A stretch of DNA of 64,000 nt from the NCBI GenBank assembly GCA_021018995.1, contig CM037591.1:7880001-7944000 (forward strand), in the 5' to 3' direction. Under the pieces are notes generated by a model. That model was not told the DNA's origin and did no database searches. It worked only from the letters and a program-made list of their open reading frames with translations. This DNA is from Chloranthus sessilifolius. Lineage: Eukaryota > Streptophyta > Magnoliopsida > Chloranthales > Chloranthaceae. Shown here piece after piece: positions 1-11,489 of this stretch; positions within the stretch are counted from its first letter, which is position 1; every line of letters starts with the position of its first letter. Made by a program: the position numbers and the translations under genes.

Positions 1-1596
1 ATAGCTGGAATTTTTGCTATGACCTTGTAAGCACACCCAGTGAGGCTGATCGGCCTGAAGTCCGAGATGTTGATAGCCCCCACACACTTTGGAATGAGAG
101 CAATAAATGTGGAGTTAATACTCTTGGCTAACTTGCCAGACGAGTGAAACTCACCCAGAAAAGTCATAAAATCAGCGCTAATGATAGGCCAACAGGATCT
201 GAAGACTTCCATGGTAAACCCATCCGGACCCAGAGATTTGTTGCTGCCCAACTTCTCCATTGTGTCCTTTACTTCCTCCTCCGTGAACCTCCGTTCGAGG
301 TCCCTAGCTTCATCCAAACCAATAGCATTGAAGGAAATACCATCCAGCAATGGTCTACTCCCCTCTTCCGACACATACAATTGCTTATAGAACTCAACAA
401 TCTTCACTTGCACCACATTAGGCTCCACTTACCTGGTCCCTTCAATATCAATAGTCGAGATCCGGTTATGTTTCCTTCTTCCATTAGCGACCGAATGGAA
501 GAATTTAGTATTTTCATCTCCTTCCCGCAACCAATGAATCTTAGATTTTTGCCGCCATAGTTGTTCCTCCAATACTTTCGTGTTGTACGCCAATTTTAAC
601 ACCAACCTGATTTCCCTATTCTCGTCGGAAAGCGGAAAACGTTCGTCCATTTGATCCACCATCGCTATTTCGGCAACAAGACCTTGCTTCATCCAAGACG
701 TAGACCTGAAGCTATCTTTGTTCCAACCCTTTATCCGAGTTTTCAGGTTTTTCAATTTCGATGTGAAAATGTATGATGCCATATCAGTAATCTGTTCCTG
801 ATTCCACCACCCTTGGATTTTTTCTTTAAACTTCTCATACTGGAGCCACGCATTCACAAACCTAAACGGACCAGGGCCACAGCCCGGAAGCTAATTCTCG
901 GGACAAGTTAGCGTAATCGGTTTATGATCAGAAATCGTCGTAGGCCAAAGTTGAACAGTAGCCTCGTCCATCATATCCAAAAAATCAACCCCACATAAAA
1001 ATCTGTCTAGTCTGCACAAGATGGGATTGTCCTGTCCGTTCGTCCACGTAAACCGTCCCCAGATTCTCCCATATCAAACAGCGCACCTTGCGAAATGTAC
1101 TCCTTGAATAAGTGGCTGTAAGATCTATAGGACTTCTATTTTTCTCATTCCCATTACAAAGGGCATTAAAGTCCCCCCCCCCCAACACAAACAGGAAAAT
1201 CCCATTTGTTATTGATGACACTTAATTCAAAGAAGAACTCCCTTGTAAGCCTATTAACCGAAGGGCTGTAAACCGTAATAGCCACCCACTGATTCCCATT
1301 CTTGCAATCTTGAATGAGGCAGCTACCAAGAAGCTTCCTATCTCTGCGTCCACCGGTTTAAAAATGTTGGAGTCTCAAGCGAGAAGCACACCGCCCCTAC
1401 TTCCTACCGCATCGAGAGCCAACTAATCCCAAGAATTAGCTCCTATAACTGAACAAACCATAGAATCGGTCACCTCTTCCCTCTTAGTCTCTTGTAATCC
1501 GATCACCTCCAATTTCTTACCTCTAATGAAAGATCTGACTAGGGACCTTTTGTCCTGATCTCCCAAGCCTCTCACACTCCAGTTCAAGAACTTCAT
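1..1596 (-). pseudogene. LINE ORF2: endonuclease plus start of reverse transcriptase
   Basis: The chosen start at 1596 gives the canonical apurinic-endonuclease opening MKFLNWSVRGLG, followed by the motif LQETK. Further on come GGDFN (about 1160) and SDHKPI (about 930), both endonuclease active-site motifs. The linker before the RT contains WRQKSKIHWLREGDENTKFF (about 500-560), typical of plant LINEs. From about 430 to 1 the RT fingers region is readable, with LGSNKSLGPDGFTMEVF (about 210-260) and ISDFRPISLTG (about 30-70). The YADD catalytic motif would lie outside the window. Several frame changes break the gene. Confidence 0.9.
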
Positions 1597-1699
1597 AAAC
1601 AAAGGAAGGAAAAAAAACGGCCCACTAGCAGAGATCACTAGCATCCCTCCTACGTACTCCCATAAGGGGAGCATTGTCCCTGAGCCTCTCCCTCTTTGA

Positions 1700-3994
1700 C
1701 AATCGTTCTTCTCTGCCCCTTCCTATGTCATGAATAGTATAAACCCCATCTGGATCTGACCTAGACCTTTTTCCCTCTAAGCCGCTCAACCTTTGACATC
1801 TGTTTCCCTTTCTCTAGAATGTCACAATAGATTTTGAGGAGACGTTCATGACTCCCGTTAAAGGAGATCCCTAAAGATTTGCCCAACGTAACCAGCCGTT
1901 CCCCTTCCAGCCCCTTAAGCCCTGCCTTGAAAGCGTCAGTGGACTCACCTACAGAAGTATACTGCTCAATAGAGTCGGAGTCGTTTGAAGCATGTCCAAC
2001 CACAACATTCCTTGCAGTCTGAGAAGGGGCTTGATGCGATGGGGAGTATCGCTTACAATCGGACCTGCACACGGTTCCACTACATCTGCACTCAAGACCC
2101 AGACATATTAGTAAAACAGGAATTCAGCCCCGGCCCTAAAGGCTCGGGCTGTTTAACAGAATCAGCGTAAATCAAAAGTCCAAGAGCCAGCCTGCAAACA
2201 GTAACATCGTCATTGGGCCACGATCCAATGGGCCAGAAATTATTCCTATGGTCCATACAGTAATCCTCTCCAGCAGACCGAGCACCATTGCTGGAATCCG
2301 TGCAACTCACATGAGAACAGGAATCGTTGTCACTAGGGCCCCTAACTCCACCACGTGTCTGCTGCGATTTGTCTGAGATGATAGGCAACGGCATCCTTTC
2401 CACCCTTTGGTCTGAAGTCAGATTCAACATGAGAGGCGATGAGGAAGCCCTTACTCTGCTCATTTGTCTCCTCGTAATGAGGATGGGGTCCACATAGTTC
2501 ACACGCGCCACCAACCCCACTATTGTCATTAATCCCCAACAATAAATCGAGCCGTCTTTTCTCTAGCCATGTGCCTGCGAGACGTATTGGAGCTCAAGTT
2601 TGCATCTGCCGTTCCGCCACGTGTGGCCAAAAGAACAGGGGTTATCAATGCATCCTCCTCGGGAAGCTCCTCTGCTCCAATCTGTCTCCTCCCGCCATAA
2701 CTGTGCAGTGGTTTCGTATTTCGAGAGAGCCGAATGTGAAGGGTAAATCGGAGCCCTCCACTCCCCCAATCGATGGCTATAAAGCATACCCTGGTCCATT
2801 TGAGCTTGTTGAGCTTCGGAGAATGCCAAAGTTCAACGGTCCAACACCTTCTTAGTCTTTCGGTCCATTTGAGAATCCCACAACGTTTCGATTGGGCGAT
2901 GGCCCCCCCAACGGAGCAGTTCGCTATCGCCATCGTACACCAGTCGGTATGGAGCCGGTTGGAATTCTGGGAGCTCCGTCGGTTTCCGTCTCTCCCATTT
3001 CCCATCAGTCCCTCCCTCCTTGTGGGCAACTTTATTTCGTCTGATCACCGGCCCATATCCGTCTAGCTCGTACTTCGCTGTTATCAACAACCAGTATTTG
3101 TTTACTCCAATCCACTTCAATCCAACACCTGTAGCGGCACCTGTTGATGAGGACATCTCCCCTTCACGGTATCTAATTGGCATAACTAGAGCGCACCGAG
3201 ATCCTCGCGTACCGGATATCATCCCGGCAGCAGTAGAAGAGTCGGTCCCGAGGAAAGTCCCACACTGTCTACCGATTCCACTTACCGCCTCGTTGGTCCA
3301 GGCATGAGGGGGTAGACCGTGGATCCGCAGCCAAATGTCCTCTTCTTCATTTTGAAAGGAGGTTCTGTACATACCCTCCTCCCACCGGAAGAAGCGAACC
3401 TTCGTATCCCCCCATTGGGCAGTGCCAACCTTTTCCAAGGCCTCCACCTCCGAATAGTATTCCTCGGAGAATGCTAGCAAGAAGCTGGCTTTGGTTAATT
3501 TAGAAACTGTAAACCCCTTTTTGTAATGGTTGTCGCCTTGCCCCACCATTAGCGAAAGGGTGGCCTGTAGGGGGAGCTGCCATAATACTCACCCCCGGGC
3601 ATCGGACCTTACCCTCATTTGGCATGTCGGGGACTCTACTGTGGTTTCCAGTGTGATTCTGCCTGCTCTGGTTTCCGGTAGGAACAACCTGCGATTGGTA
3701 GAACTGGTTGACCCTCTTAAAATGTTTACCCGCAATATTCCATCCGTTGCGAAGATCTCTCCGTTGCCGCTGCGAAATGATCGTCTGCTTGGCACCGCCC
3801 ATCCTTCCTCTGCTGCCGGAATTGACATTAATACAATTAGTAATAGCAACTCTGGTGCTCCAGTGGGCATCACACTCTCGAGCGTGGCAGCGAATCCGTC
3901 TCTTAAAATTGGGATTACGACATCCGTAGTACATCCAATCCCCATTCTGAAGCACCACTGGTGCACCGCCATTGCCAGATGCCGGATATGCCAT
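1700..3994 (-). pseudogene. LINE ORF1: zinc-finger and DUF4283-type nucleic-acid-binding protein
   Basis: ORF1 is broken into several frames. The first piece (3994-3500) contains QNGDWMYYGC...NF, close to the W-C-x-N-F layout of RanBP2-type zinc fingers seen in some plant LINE ORF1 proteins, but the first Cys is replaced by Tyr. The second piece (3549-2833) reads ...SFLLAFSEEYYSEVEALEKV and later EEDIWLRIHGLPPHAWTNEA, the signature of DUF4283. The remaining pieces down to about 1760 show no domain I recognise. The protein is expected to bind element RNA. DUF4283 is a firm call; the zinc-finger reading is an inference. Confidence 0.75.
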
Positions 3995-4110
3995 ACCCCG
4001 ACTCCCGGAATCCTTCGCTCCACGGGATGAGATCTGGGAGCATACCCACGCTTCCCCCGTTCGCCGACTCCTTCACCTCTCTGCTCTCACCGCTCCATTT
4101 CCAATTTTTT

Positions 4111-4789
4111 TTCTGAAAGGAAAAGTTGATGCACCACGAATGGTGAATAGAAAAGGTAGTTGGCCAGCAAAAGAGTCAACACTTGAATTCTTGAATTGAA
4201 CATCTGGTATTCATGTTCGAAGGTATGTAATAGCTCTAGTTATATGATAACCTAACCGCTATATGTCGATTTGGTAGATTGAGTGACAATGAGTTGTCGA
4301 TGACTAAATCACTACGTTTCCTGCATTTCTTGAATTGAGCACCTGGTGTTTGTTCTCGCAGCTACACAGTATCGTCAGTATAGGTGATAACTCAATCATT
4401 ATAAATGGGTATGATAAATTACGTATAAGTAATTATAGTAACGATAATTTTATAAGTACGTGTTCAATAGATTTTTGTGTTCTAATCAATTTTCTATAGT
4501 TATAATTGAGCAAACATCTGATTTTACATGTTTGTTTTATCTGTATCAACTACCTGATTTCACATGCTTTTTTTAGCTGCATTAGACTACAACGAAATTT
4601 GACTTGTTGGGTTGTTTTTCAAATACCCACCAAATACTTTTGCTAAAGTGAAGTAAGAATCAAAGTCAGGGAAGATCGGATTTATCAGACAAAAGGAAAA
4701 AGTCAACTCAATACAATAGTTGTAAGGAAATTTTACTTTCGGCTTCAGTTGTACTCAAGTATTTCTACGATTTGTTGTCTGTTCTAACT
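4111..4789. other. Unassigned AT-rich DNA between LINE and copia remnant
   Basis: No coding signal or RNA gene is recognised. A short phrase with the pattern CTTGAATTGA.CA.CTGGT.TT occurs twice (about 4190 and 4330), suggesting an old small duplication or repeat remnant. Confidence 0.4.
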
Positions 4790-7700
4790 TCATGTTGTCA
4801 GGTCCTTTAATATGATGGAGCTCACACCTTTAGGCTTGCGTACATGGAATTCAGGGAGTGAAAGATGACCGTGTGTGTAATAGATAAGTCCATGAGAGGG
4901 GGTTAGACTTAATATATTAAAGAACAAGATGACAACGACAAGATGTGGAGCACATGGAGAATCAATAAATTTGCTCACAAAACTAACAACAAAAGTAATA
5001 TCTGGCCATGCAAGAGTGAGATAAATCAGATGGTCTACAAGACGTTGATGCTGATAGGGATTTGGAAGAAGATCACACTCGTTATCACGCAGAGAAAGTT
5101 TCAGATCCATCAGATAAGTGGAGCGTTTGCACTCACTCATACATGTGTCATGCAGAAGATCAATGGTATGCTTTCGTTGTGAGGAAAATATCCCTTTCTT
5201 AGAGCAAGCAACCTCGAGCCCAAGGAAATACTTCAAGCTCTCCAAGTCATTGACTTCAAAACTACAACCAAGATCATGCTTCACATGAGATATGGAGGAA
5301 CCATTGCCTGTGAGAATAATATCACCAACATAAACTAGAAGAATGGTACGACCTATGCACCAGAACGCATGAAAACTGTATGATTAGAGTAACATCTCTG
5401 AAATCTCAAACTAAGCACCACTCCATTGAAACAATGAAAGTAAGCGTGAGGCGACTGCTTCAAACTATATATAGATTTATGGAGGTTGTATCCTTTCCCA
5501 GATTCCCCATGATGCAGGAAGCTGGGAGGGGGATCCATATAATCCTCCTCAGGGAAATGCCCATGAAGAAAATCATTCTTTACGTCTTACTACTAAAGGG
5601 ACCAAGCTTGATTGGCCATAATGGAAACGACTACTCTCACTAAAAGTCAACTTAGTTACTGGAGCAAATGTGGCATCATAATCAATACCATGAGTCTAAG
5701 TAAAGCCTCGGGCAACAAGACATGCTTTATAGAGGGCAACACGGCCATCAGGGTTATGCTTCCTAGCAAAAATCCACTTGCATCCAACAATCTTTTTCTA
5801 GCATAAAGGGGAACCATATCCCAAGTATAATTACTCTTGAGGGCATTCATTTCCTCCACCATAACTTTTCATGCAGGATGAGAAGGGCTGCACGAACAGT
5901 ACGTGGTATAGTCATAGTGTCAGTAGCAAAAAGAAGCCTTGTAAGGAGATACCACCTGATAACACACATGCTTAGCAAAAGGGTAAGAAGTAACACATTA
6001 ACGAACCCCCTTGCGAAGAGCTATAGGAAAATCAAGATCAGATGTAGGATCAAGAGTATGAGGAGGATTAGTCGTAGAATGCAAGGGGATAGAGCTGCAT
6101 ACAGGATCAACTGACATGGAGGATAGAGGCTATGGTATGACCGAGGGGACTCCATGTTGATGTTTGCGAACATAAAAATGTAACTCCTGCTGTTGTAAGA
6201 GGTTGAGCCAATGAGAAACAAGCCACTGTCACAGGATGAGCAAGGGATGAAAGCGATGGAGGAGCAATAAGAAGAGGTAAAGGAATAAGAAGAACTGAAG
6301 TACCGATGAGACGTGTGGCCATAACACTTGTATCCTTAGACTTACTTAAGTAACCAATGAAAACACCTTTAATGGAGTGGTCATTTGATTTTTTTCAGCT
6401 AGGATGAAGCTCTTGAATAAAAAAAGTGCACCCAAAAACACGTGGTTCAATAGGAAACATATAATTAGTAGGGCGCAAGGTTAGAAAAGCACTATCACTT
6501 CCTAAAATCCGAGGCATATGCATCTCTCAATAAGTCGTAGGCATATTCATCTCTCATAACAAAGATCGAATTATACCAATGAGATGACGGTGCTTAAGCT
6601 CCGAAATACTACTCTTTGAGGGAGTGCAAGGACAGGAAAATTGATGGACAATGCATGTGCCAAAAGACGTTGAGCAAAGGGATGAGAGGTGCACTTGCCA
6701 CCATTATCAAAACGAAAAGCTTTAATAAGAACACCGTATTGAGTATGAACCGTAGAATGAAATTCTTGAAACTTAGAGACCGCTTCATCTTTCGACTTCA
6801 TGAGATGAACACAAGTAACACGAATGTAGTCATCAATGAGAATTATTTAATATCAAACTCCCTCAAGAGAAGTACTAGGGGAAGGAACCCAAACATCAGA
6901 ATGGACCAACTCAAAAGGAGCACTGCTCCTATGCATGCAAGAGAGAAAAATAATTTTGTTTGTTTAGAGAGCACAAATATCACACTGAAACTTAGCAGAC
7001 TTACAAATGTTTGTAAAAGATGGAATCAAGCTGCACAAACTATGAAACCCACATTCCCCAACTTGGCATGCCATGAAGAAAGAGTATCAAGATTAGCAAC
7101 AATAGGAAAAGAAGAACTAAAAGAACAAATGAAGGACCGCTAAAAAAAAAAGAACAAATGAAGGATTTGCAGCAACTATAGCAACAGGAGGGAACTCATG
7201 ATTCACATCCAAATAGTGAAGTCCTCTCTCAAAATTTTTGCCTATAATCCTCTCGGTGGTGCGATCCTAAAAAATAAAATAAGAAGGATAAAGTGAGACA
7301 GAACATGTGATTTTTTAACAAGACTAGTAATAGAAAGAAGATTGATTGATAAAGGAGGAACATGTAACACACCAGACAAGCGGAGAGTGGGGGATACAAG
7401 AATGGTCCACGTTCCAACAACTGACGTAGACGAACCATCGCTAAACGAACCTGTGTGAAGGTGGAAGGTGGAAGGAGGAGAATACAATGAATACCCTGAT
7501 AGTCTCCTGTCATATGATCTGTAGCACCATAATCGATAACCCAACATGAGGAGAAGCAGATGGGTGTCCCTAAGAGATCTCCAGTTACTCATGAGAACTG
7601 GAAAAATGATCATAGCTAATACAATAATTTTATACTGTTGGCAACAATCCATGATAGGGACAGAAAAAGGCCTCTCAAAAAAAAAAACCACCACCCTGAT
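4790..7700 (-). mobile_element. Ty1/copia retrotransposon remnant (pol)
   Basis: Minus-strand copia pol, read from right to left. Protease region at about 7545 with WVIDYGATDHMTG. Then GAG-pre-integrase with WHAKLGNVGF (about 7070) and integrase with HSDVW (about 6905), LMKSKDEA (about 6795) and RFDNGG (about 6710). The reverse transcriptase begins near 5862 (MVEEMNALKSNYTWDMVPL), continues through IYSLKQSPHAYF (about 5470), and shows LKYFLGLEVA (about 5230) and RLVDHLIYLTLAWPDITFVV (about 5050). It stops in the HL/HGL region before RNase H. There are many frameshifts and no LTRs were found, so it is a truncated dead copy. The protease motif, normally D-S/T-G, reads D-Y-G. Confidence 0.92.
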
Positions 7701-8424
7701 TCCAAATCAACATTGCTAAACAACAATAATTATAAGTGTAGGAAAATTCCATGGAGTTATCCACTCAGCAGAGGATAACTCGAATTAACGTTGCATTATA
7801 GCAGCCCATACCTCACACCTTAGGTACAACTCCCGACACATGAACAATCCAACTATGTCTTCAAACAAGCTTGATTAGACTCAACAAACAGAAAAATTGC
7901 TTCTAGTTCAACATGGGCATGCTGCTATGGCCAAATCATCAAACAAACTAAAAAAATATCACAGGCGAGCCACAACTCATGGTAAAAAACATTTCATAAA
8001 TGCTTCAATAATTGTCCAAATCATACGAAATCGTATTCAAAAGAAAGGTGAAGCAAAATTGATCCAACCCCAGCACATGAATCTGTTGAATCATTGTCAC
8101 AGATTGCAAGAACTACAATAAACAGTGAATATGCCTGTTTTTGTGGTTTTGAAAAAAACTCAACAAATCTCCTTGGAAACACTTTAATCCGGCAAACCAC
8201 ACATGAGAAAAATTAATGGAAGGATTTCGGCACTCGAATCATGTGTGTTGCCTATGCAAAATCCTTTTCCTCTTCATTTTTATTTTATCATGTTTCTCCA
8301 TGTTTCTTTTTGCATTATTGGTATCAACAATTGTTACTCCTGTTGAAGCTGACAAATATAATTTAAGGTCTATCAAGTTCATATCACCATAGAAGCAGTA
8401 TATTCCAGATTCTAGCTACATCAT
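7701..8424. other. Unassigned region upstream of the copia protease
   Basis: This is where a copia gag would be expected on the minus strand, but I cannot read a gag protein or a zinc knuckle. No other gene or RNA is recognised. Confidence 0.35.
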
Positions 8425-8432
8425 ATTGTAAT

Positions 8433-8708
8433 CATAGTGACAAATTTCATTATCGGCAATATTTCGGTGGGGGGCGTTTTGGTTAATTTTGGATAAATTT
8501 CGGGAAAATTTTGGGGAGTACAAAAAAATACTGAAAACATACTATTTAATATTTTTAAAAGGCCAAAAATAACGAAATTTTGTTTAGTGCGCCGAAATTA
8601 ATGAAATTTTAGCGAACTCACCGAAAATTTGCTAAAAGTTCCACCCGATGACTGTTTCGGTGAATTTCGGCAAGATTTTGGCAGATTTCACTGAAATTTG
8701 TCACTATG
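8433..8708. mobile_element. hAT-type MITE, CATAGTGAC family (copy 1)
   Basis: The 276-bp element has terminal inverted repeats CATAGTGACAAATTTC at the left and its complement at the right. It is flanked by 8-bp direct repeats ATTGTAAT (8425-8432) and ATTGCAAT (8709-8716), 7 of 8 identical, the size expected for hAT-type insertion. The interior is rich in the words CGAAATT and AATTTCGG, which pair with each other. It has no coding capacity. Related copies lie at 60327-60665 and, more decayed, 60690-60975. Confidence 0.85.
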
Positions 8709-8753
8709 ATTGCAATTACTGAAGTGATCCTAATTTTGTGGGGATCATTTTGC

Positions 8754-9092
8754 AGTCACAAAAGTTCGCAAATTGGGGTGACGCCGAACCATTCAGTGAA
8801 TAAACGGCAAATTCGCCCAAATTTGGTAAATTCGGTGAATTCGCCCAAATTCGGGCTGAGTTCTTCTTTTTTTTTTTTTTCTGTTCTGAATTTGACCTCA
8901 AAATCATGCCAATTTTGCACATTTCATTCATGAAATTGATTATTTCTAACGTTAAATATGTTAAAATATATTTTTAATAATTTAAATTTAAATTATTTTT
9001 TTTCCCGAATTTGACCAAATTTTGACGAATTATGCCATTTTTCCCGACTTATACCCTTGCCGATTTATTGCCGAACCCGAATTTGTGACTAT
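8754..9092. mobile_element. hAT-type MITE related to the CATAGTGAC family
   Basis: Termini AGTCACAAAAGTTCG and CGAATTTGTGACTATG form an imperfect inverted repeat. Flanking 8-mers CATTTTGC (8746-8753) and GATTTTGC (9093-9100) match at 7 of 8 positions. The interior has repeated AAATTCGCCCAAAT words and a T-rich stretch. It is non-coding. It sits 37 bp from the related MITE at 8433-8708. Confidence 0.7.
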
Positions 9093-9150
9093 GATTTTGC
9101 ATAGGCAACACATGATTCAAGTTCTAGATAGATATTGTTGCCGCTGAAGC

Positions 9151-9365
9151 ATGGATCAAAATATCGTCCGATACCGATACGTATCGGATGATACGTATCG
9201 GTATTTGACTAGGACGATACGGTACATTGATGTACCGTATCGTCCAATTTGTATGGGAAGGCCCGGACGATACATTCAATGTATCGTCCGGTAAGTTACT
9301 ATTCCGATACGTATCGGTTTGGAGCTCGGACGATACGTATCGGAAAGGCGAGATTTTGACCCTTG
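9151..9365. mobile_element. Palindrome-rich Mutator-type MITE (copy 1)
   Basis: This 215-bp element runs from ATGGATCAAAATATCG to AGATTTTGACCCTTG and is flanked by the perfect 9-bp direct repeat CGCTGAAGC (9142-9150 and 9366-9374). A 9-bp target duplication is the Mutator-superfamily hallmark. The interior is packed with the palindrome CCGATACGTATCGG and the words ATACATTCAATGTAT and CGTATCGTCC. It has no coding capacity. Confidence 0.88.
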
Positions 9366-9374
9366 CGCTGAAGC

Positions 9375-9959
9375 ATGTATGATCATTGATGGAGAGGTAG
9401 TTGGATTACTACTTTGATCAGATGTGAGATACATGAGGAAATTTAACATGTGGTCTTGGGATGTTGAAAACATCATATCAAAGACTTTTTTAATTTCAGT
9501 GACTTTGTAATATTATCTTTGCATTGCCCATCAAAAAGAAAATATGAGGGTAAGAACACCATCATAACTGTGCATTATTCAGTGTATTTGGAAGGAAATG
9601 AAGAAGTAATGTAGAAAGTGTTAGAAAGTTTAAAGAGTTGTGAACTCCAAAAGTGTACAACATTTTACTGAGAAAGGGGACTACTAGAAAACATATATGA
9701 GGAATTTATTTTCTTTCCTTGAGATGGAATATGTCCATTTGTAAGTTCTAAAAATATCTTGATGTTTAATGACTTTCTTAGGATATGAAGAATTATTATG
9801 ACATCTTGACAAAGATATTATGGTAACGAAATAGTGGAAATAACTTACCTATGGAGATTGTGTCCATAAAGTGAAACTTCCAAATTTGAACTTCTTTTGT
9901 TAATGGGTTCGTGGTTCATTTCTCAATAAGTATATTTCATAAGTTATTGAAAGAGGTCC
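9375..9959. other. Unassigned AT-rich DNA
   Basis: No gene, RNA or repeat structure is recognised here. Confidence 0.35.
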
Positions 9960-10310
9960 GGGACTATGCATCCTATATCCGAACCAGCTGGGCACCCATC
10001 CCGAAGATTGGGTGCCACAGCAAGTTGCCCAAGGTTGATCAGCCACCATACAAAAAAAAAAGGTGTTTATCCACCATTAAAATGCTGGTCAAAGGGGGAA
10101 AAAATTCAATGCACCAGGTTTGTTTCGCGGATGGAAAGTTTGAGTTTCTTATTTGAAGGTCAAAATGCTCCGAAAAATAAAATTTTTTCTCTAAAGCCCA
10201 AAGAGGCTGGGTGAACCCTTAGAGGATGGGTGTAATGCAGATCATGTGCCACGTGATACTTGATCTGCATCCGGATGCAGTGCACCATCGCTGCATCCAG
10301 ATGCATTCTC
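9960..10310. repeat. Dispersed non-coding repeat (copy 1)
   Basis: This segment shares an order of words with 26519-26863: CCGAACCAGCTGGGCACC versus GAGCCAGTTGGGTGCCACC, GATCAGCCACCA versus GATCAACAATCA, an A-run followed by a TCCACC or CACCTG block, then GTGAACCCTT, CACGTGAT and GCAGTGCACC. The two copies are diverged. No target duplication is visible here, unlike the second copy. Confidence 0.6.
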
Positions 10311-10358
10311 CTGCCGCTCTTATTGAAAATAGAATTAATACATACTATGCTACTACTC

Positions 10359-10553
10359 ATGGTTCAAAATGCCAGACGAAACCGATTCTTATCGTCCGAT
10401 AAGTGTCAATTTCGGAGGTCTCTGGGTTGATACATTGAATGTATCGGCTAATATATATTGGTATGTATACATACCAATGTACCGTCCAAAACTGTTATAT
10501 ATTGGTTTTGGAGCTGGCCATTACATACCGGAAAACCGAGATTTTGAACCTTG
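10359..10553. mobile_element. Palindrome-rich Mutator-type MITE (copy 2)
   Basis: It starts ATGGTTCAAAATGCC and ends GAGATTTTGAACCTTG, an inverted repeat. Flanks CTACTACTC (10350-10358) and CTACTACTA (10554-10562) match at 8 of 9 positions. The interior has ATACATTGAATGTATCGG and a GGTATGTATACATACC palindrome. Non-coding. Confidence 0.85.
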
Positions 10554-10562
10554 CTACTACTA

Positions 10563-11489
10563 GTTTTATATGATGCGCTACACATAATATATGGACAATT
10601 AGATAGATTAAATGAATGGTTTACAATTGACATTGAATCCACAGTTTTAGGGGATTATTATAAAAATGCCGGCATAGCTACTGTAGGGAGATGCTGAATT
10701 TTGAATAAAAAATTAGCATTCTGGCGTGCTTTTACTTGCTTCCGCCGAAGGGTTGAACCCCAGCACAAGTGGAAGTCCTTCCCCGACAGCAAAAGGGAAA
10801 CAAGAAATGGGAGCTATTCATCGGAGAGAAAAGACTCGTGGAGTTCAACTCCACAGAAGAGTACGCATGCTAGCCGTATAGTAGCCTGCTAAAATATGCT
10901 AGCTTGCTAGCTAGCACAAACTTATATTTGAATGGCTAACTTCACTTTTGAAGCTCCCCTCGCTCCCTCACCTTGCTTGCTTAGCATTCCACTTGTGATC
11001 CTAGCTGCAGTGGAGGATTTTGTTAAGTGCGTCCGAATGTTCTACACACCGTCTCTGAAACTATCGATGAGTTTTCCTGTAACTCCTGAATCCTTGTTCA
11101 TTTTTTTCTTTCTGAGTCGGGTGAATTTTGGAGAATGTGAAGTAGGTTTGGTAAGTTTTTGAGCAATGGAGTTATCAGAAATACAGAATCGTAAGAGTAA
11201 ATTGTTTAAAATTAATTTATATTTGTTCCTGATATGAACAGGTAACTATTGTTTTCTACTTTTCTTCATGCTATCCTCTGTGAAATTTTTTATTAACTTA
11301 ATTTATAAGCCATCAATATGCATGGAACTCTCTGTTAGAGAAGATAATCAGAATTCGTTTGTCTATGTCCCTATATGGCAGTTCATGAGACATTGTAGTT
11401 TACTATTTTTATAATTTTTGCATGAGATGGTATTGAAGCAATACTACTATTAATTGATTTCTATATCTTTTGTTTTTTGTGGTATACAG
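10563..11489. other. Unassigned DNA immediately upstream of the first recognised SAC exon
   Basis: I searched for the exon that should precede the SYLKRGVN exon and did not recognise one. A GC-richer patch (10720-10920) contains GCTAGCTTGCTAGCTAGC. The stretch 10932-11160 has an open frame starting with ATG but no resemblance to a known domain. The segment probably belongs to an intron. Confidence 0.4.

Larger units (their letters stand above)
1..4110 (-). mobile_element. LINE (non-LTR retrotransposon), 5' and middle part
   Basis: This is a minus-strand plant LINE that continues past the left edge of the window. Read from right to left it has a C-rich 5' leader (about 4110-3995), ORF1 (about 3994-1700), then ORF2 with an endonuclease (from 1596) and a reverse transcriptase that is cut off at position 1. 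All reading frames carry frameshifts and stops, so this copy is dead. The 5' boundary is placed only by the end of recognisable coding sequence. No target-site duplication can be tested because the 3' end is outside the window. It lies upstream of the recognised SAC exons and may sit in an upstream intron of that gene. Confidence 0.9.

Noticed and set aside
10932-11162. Open frame starting MANFTFEAPL upstream of the first SAC exon
   Set aside because: It does not resemble the SAC N-terminal domain, has no clear donor leading to the next exon, and ends in low-complexity F-rich text.
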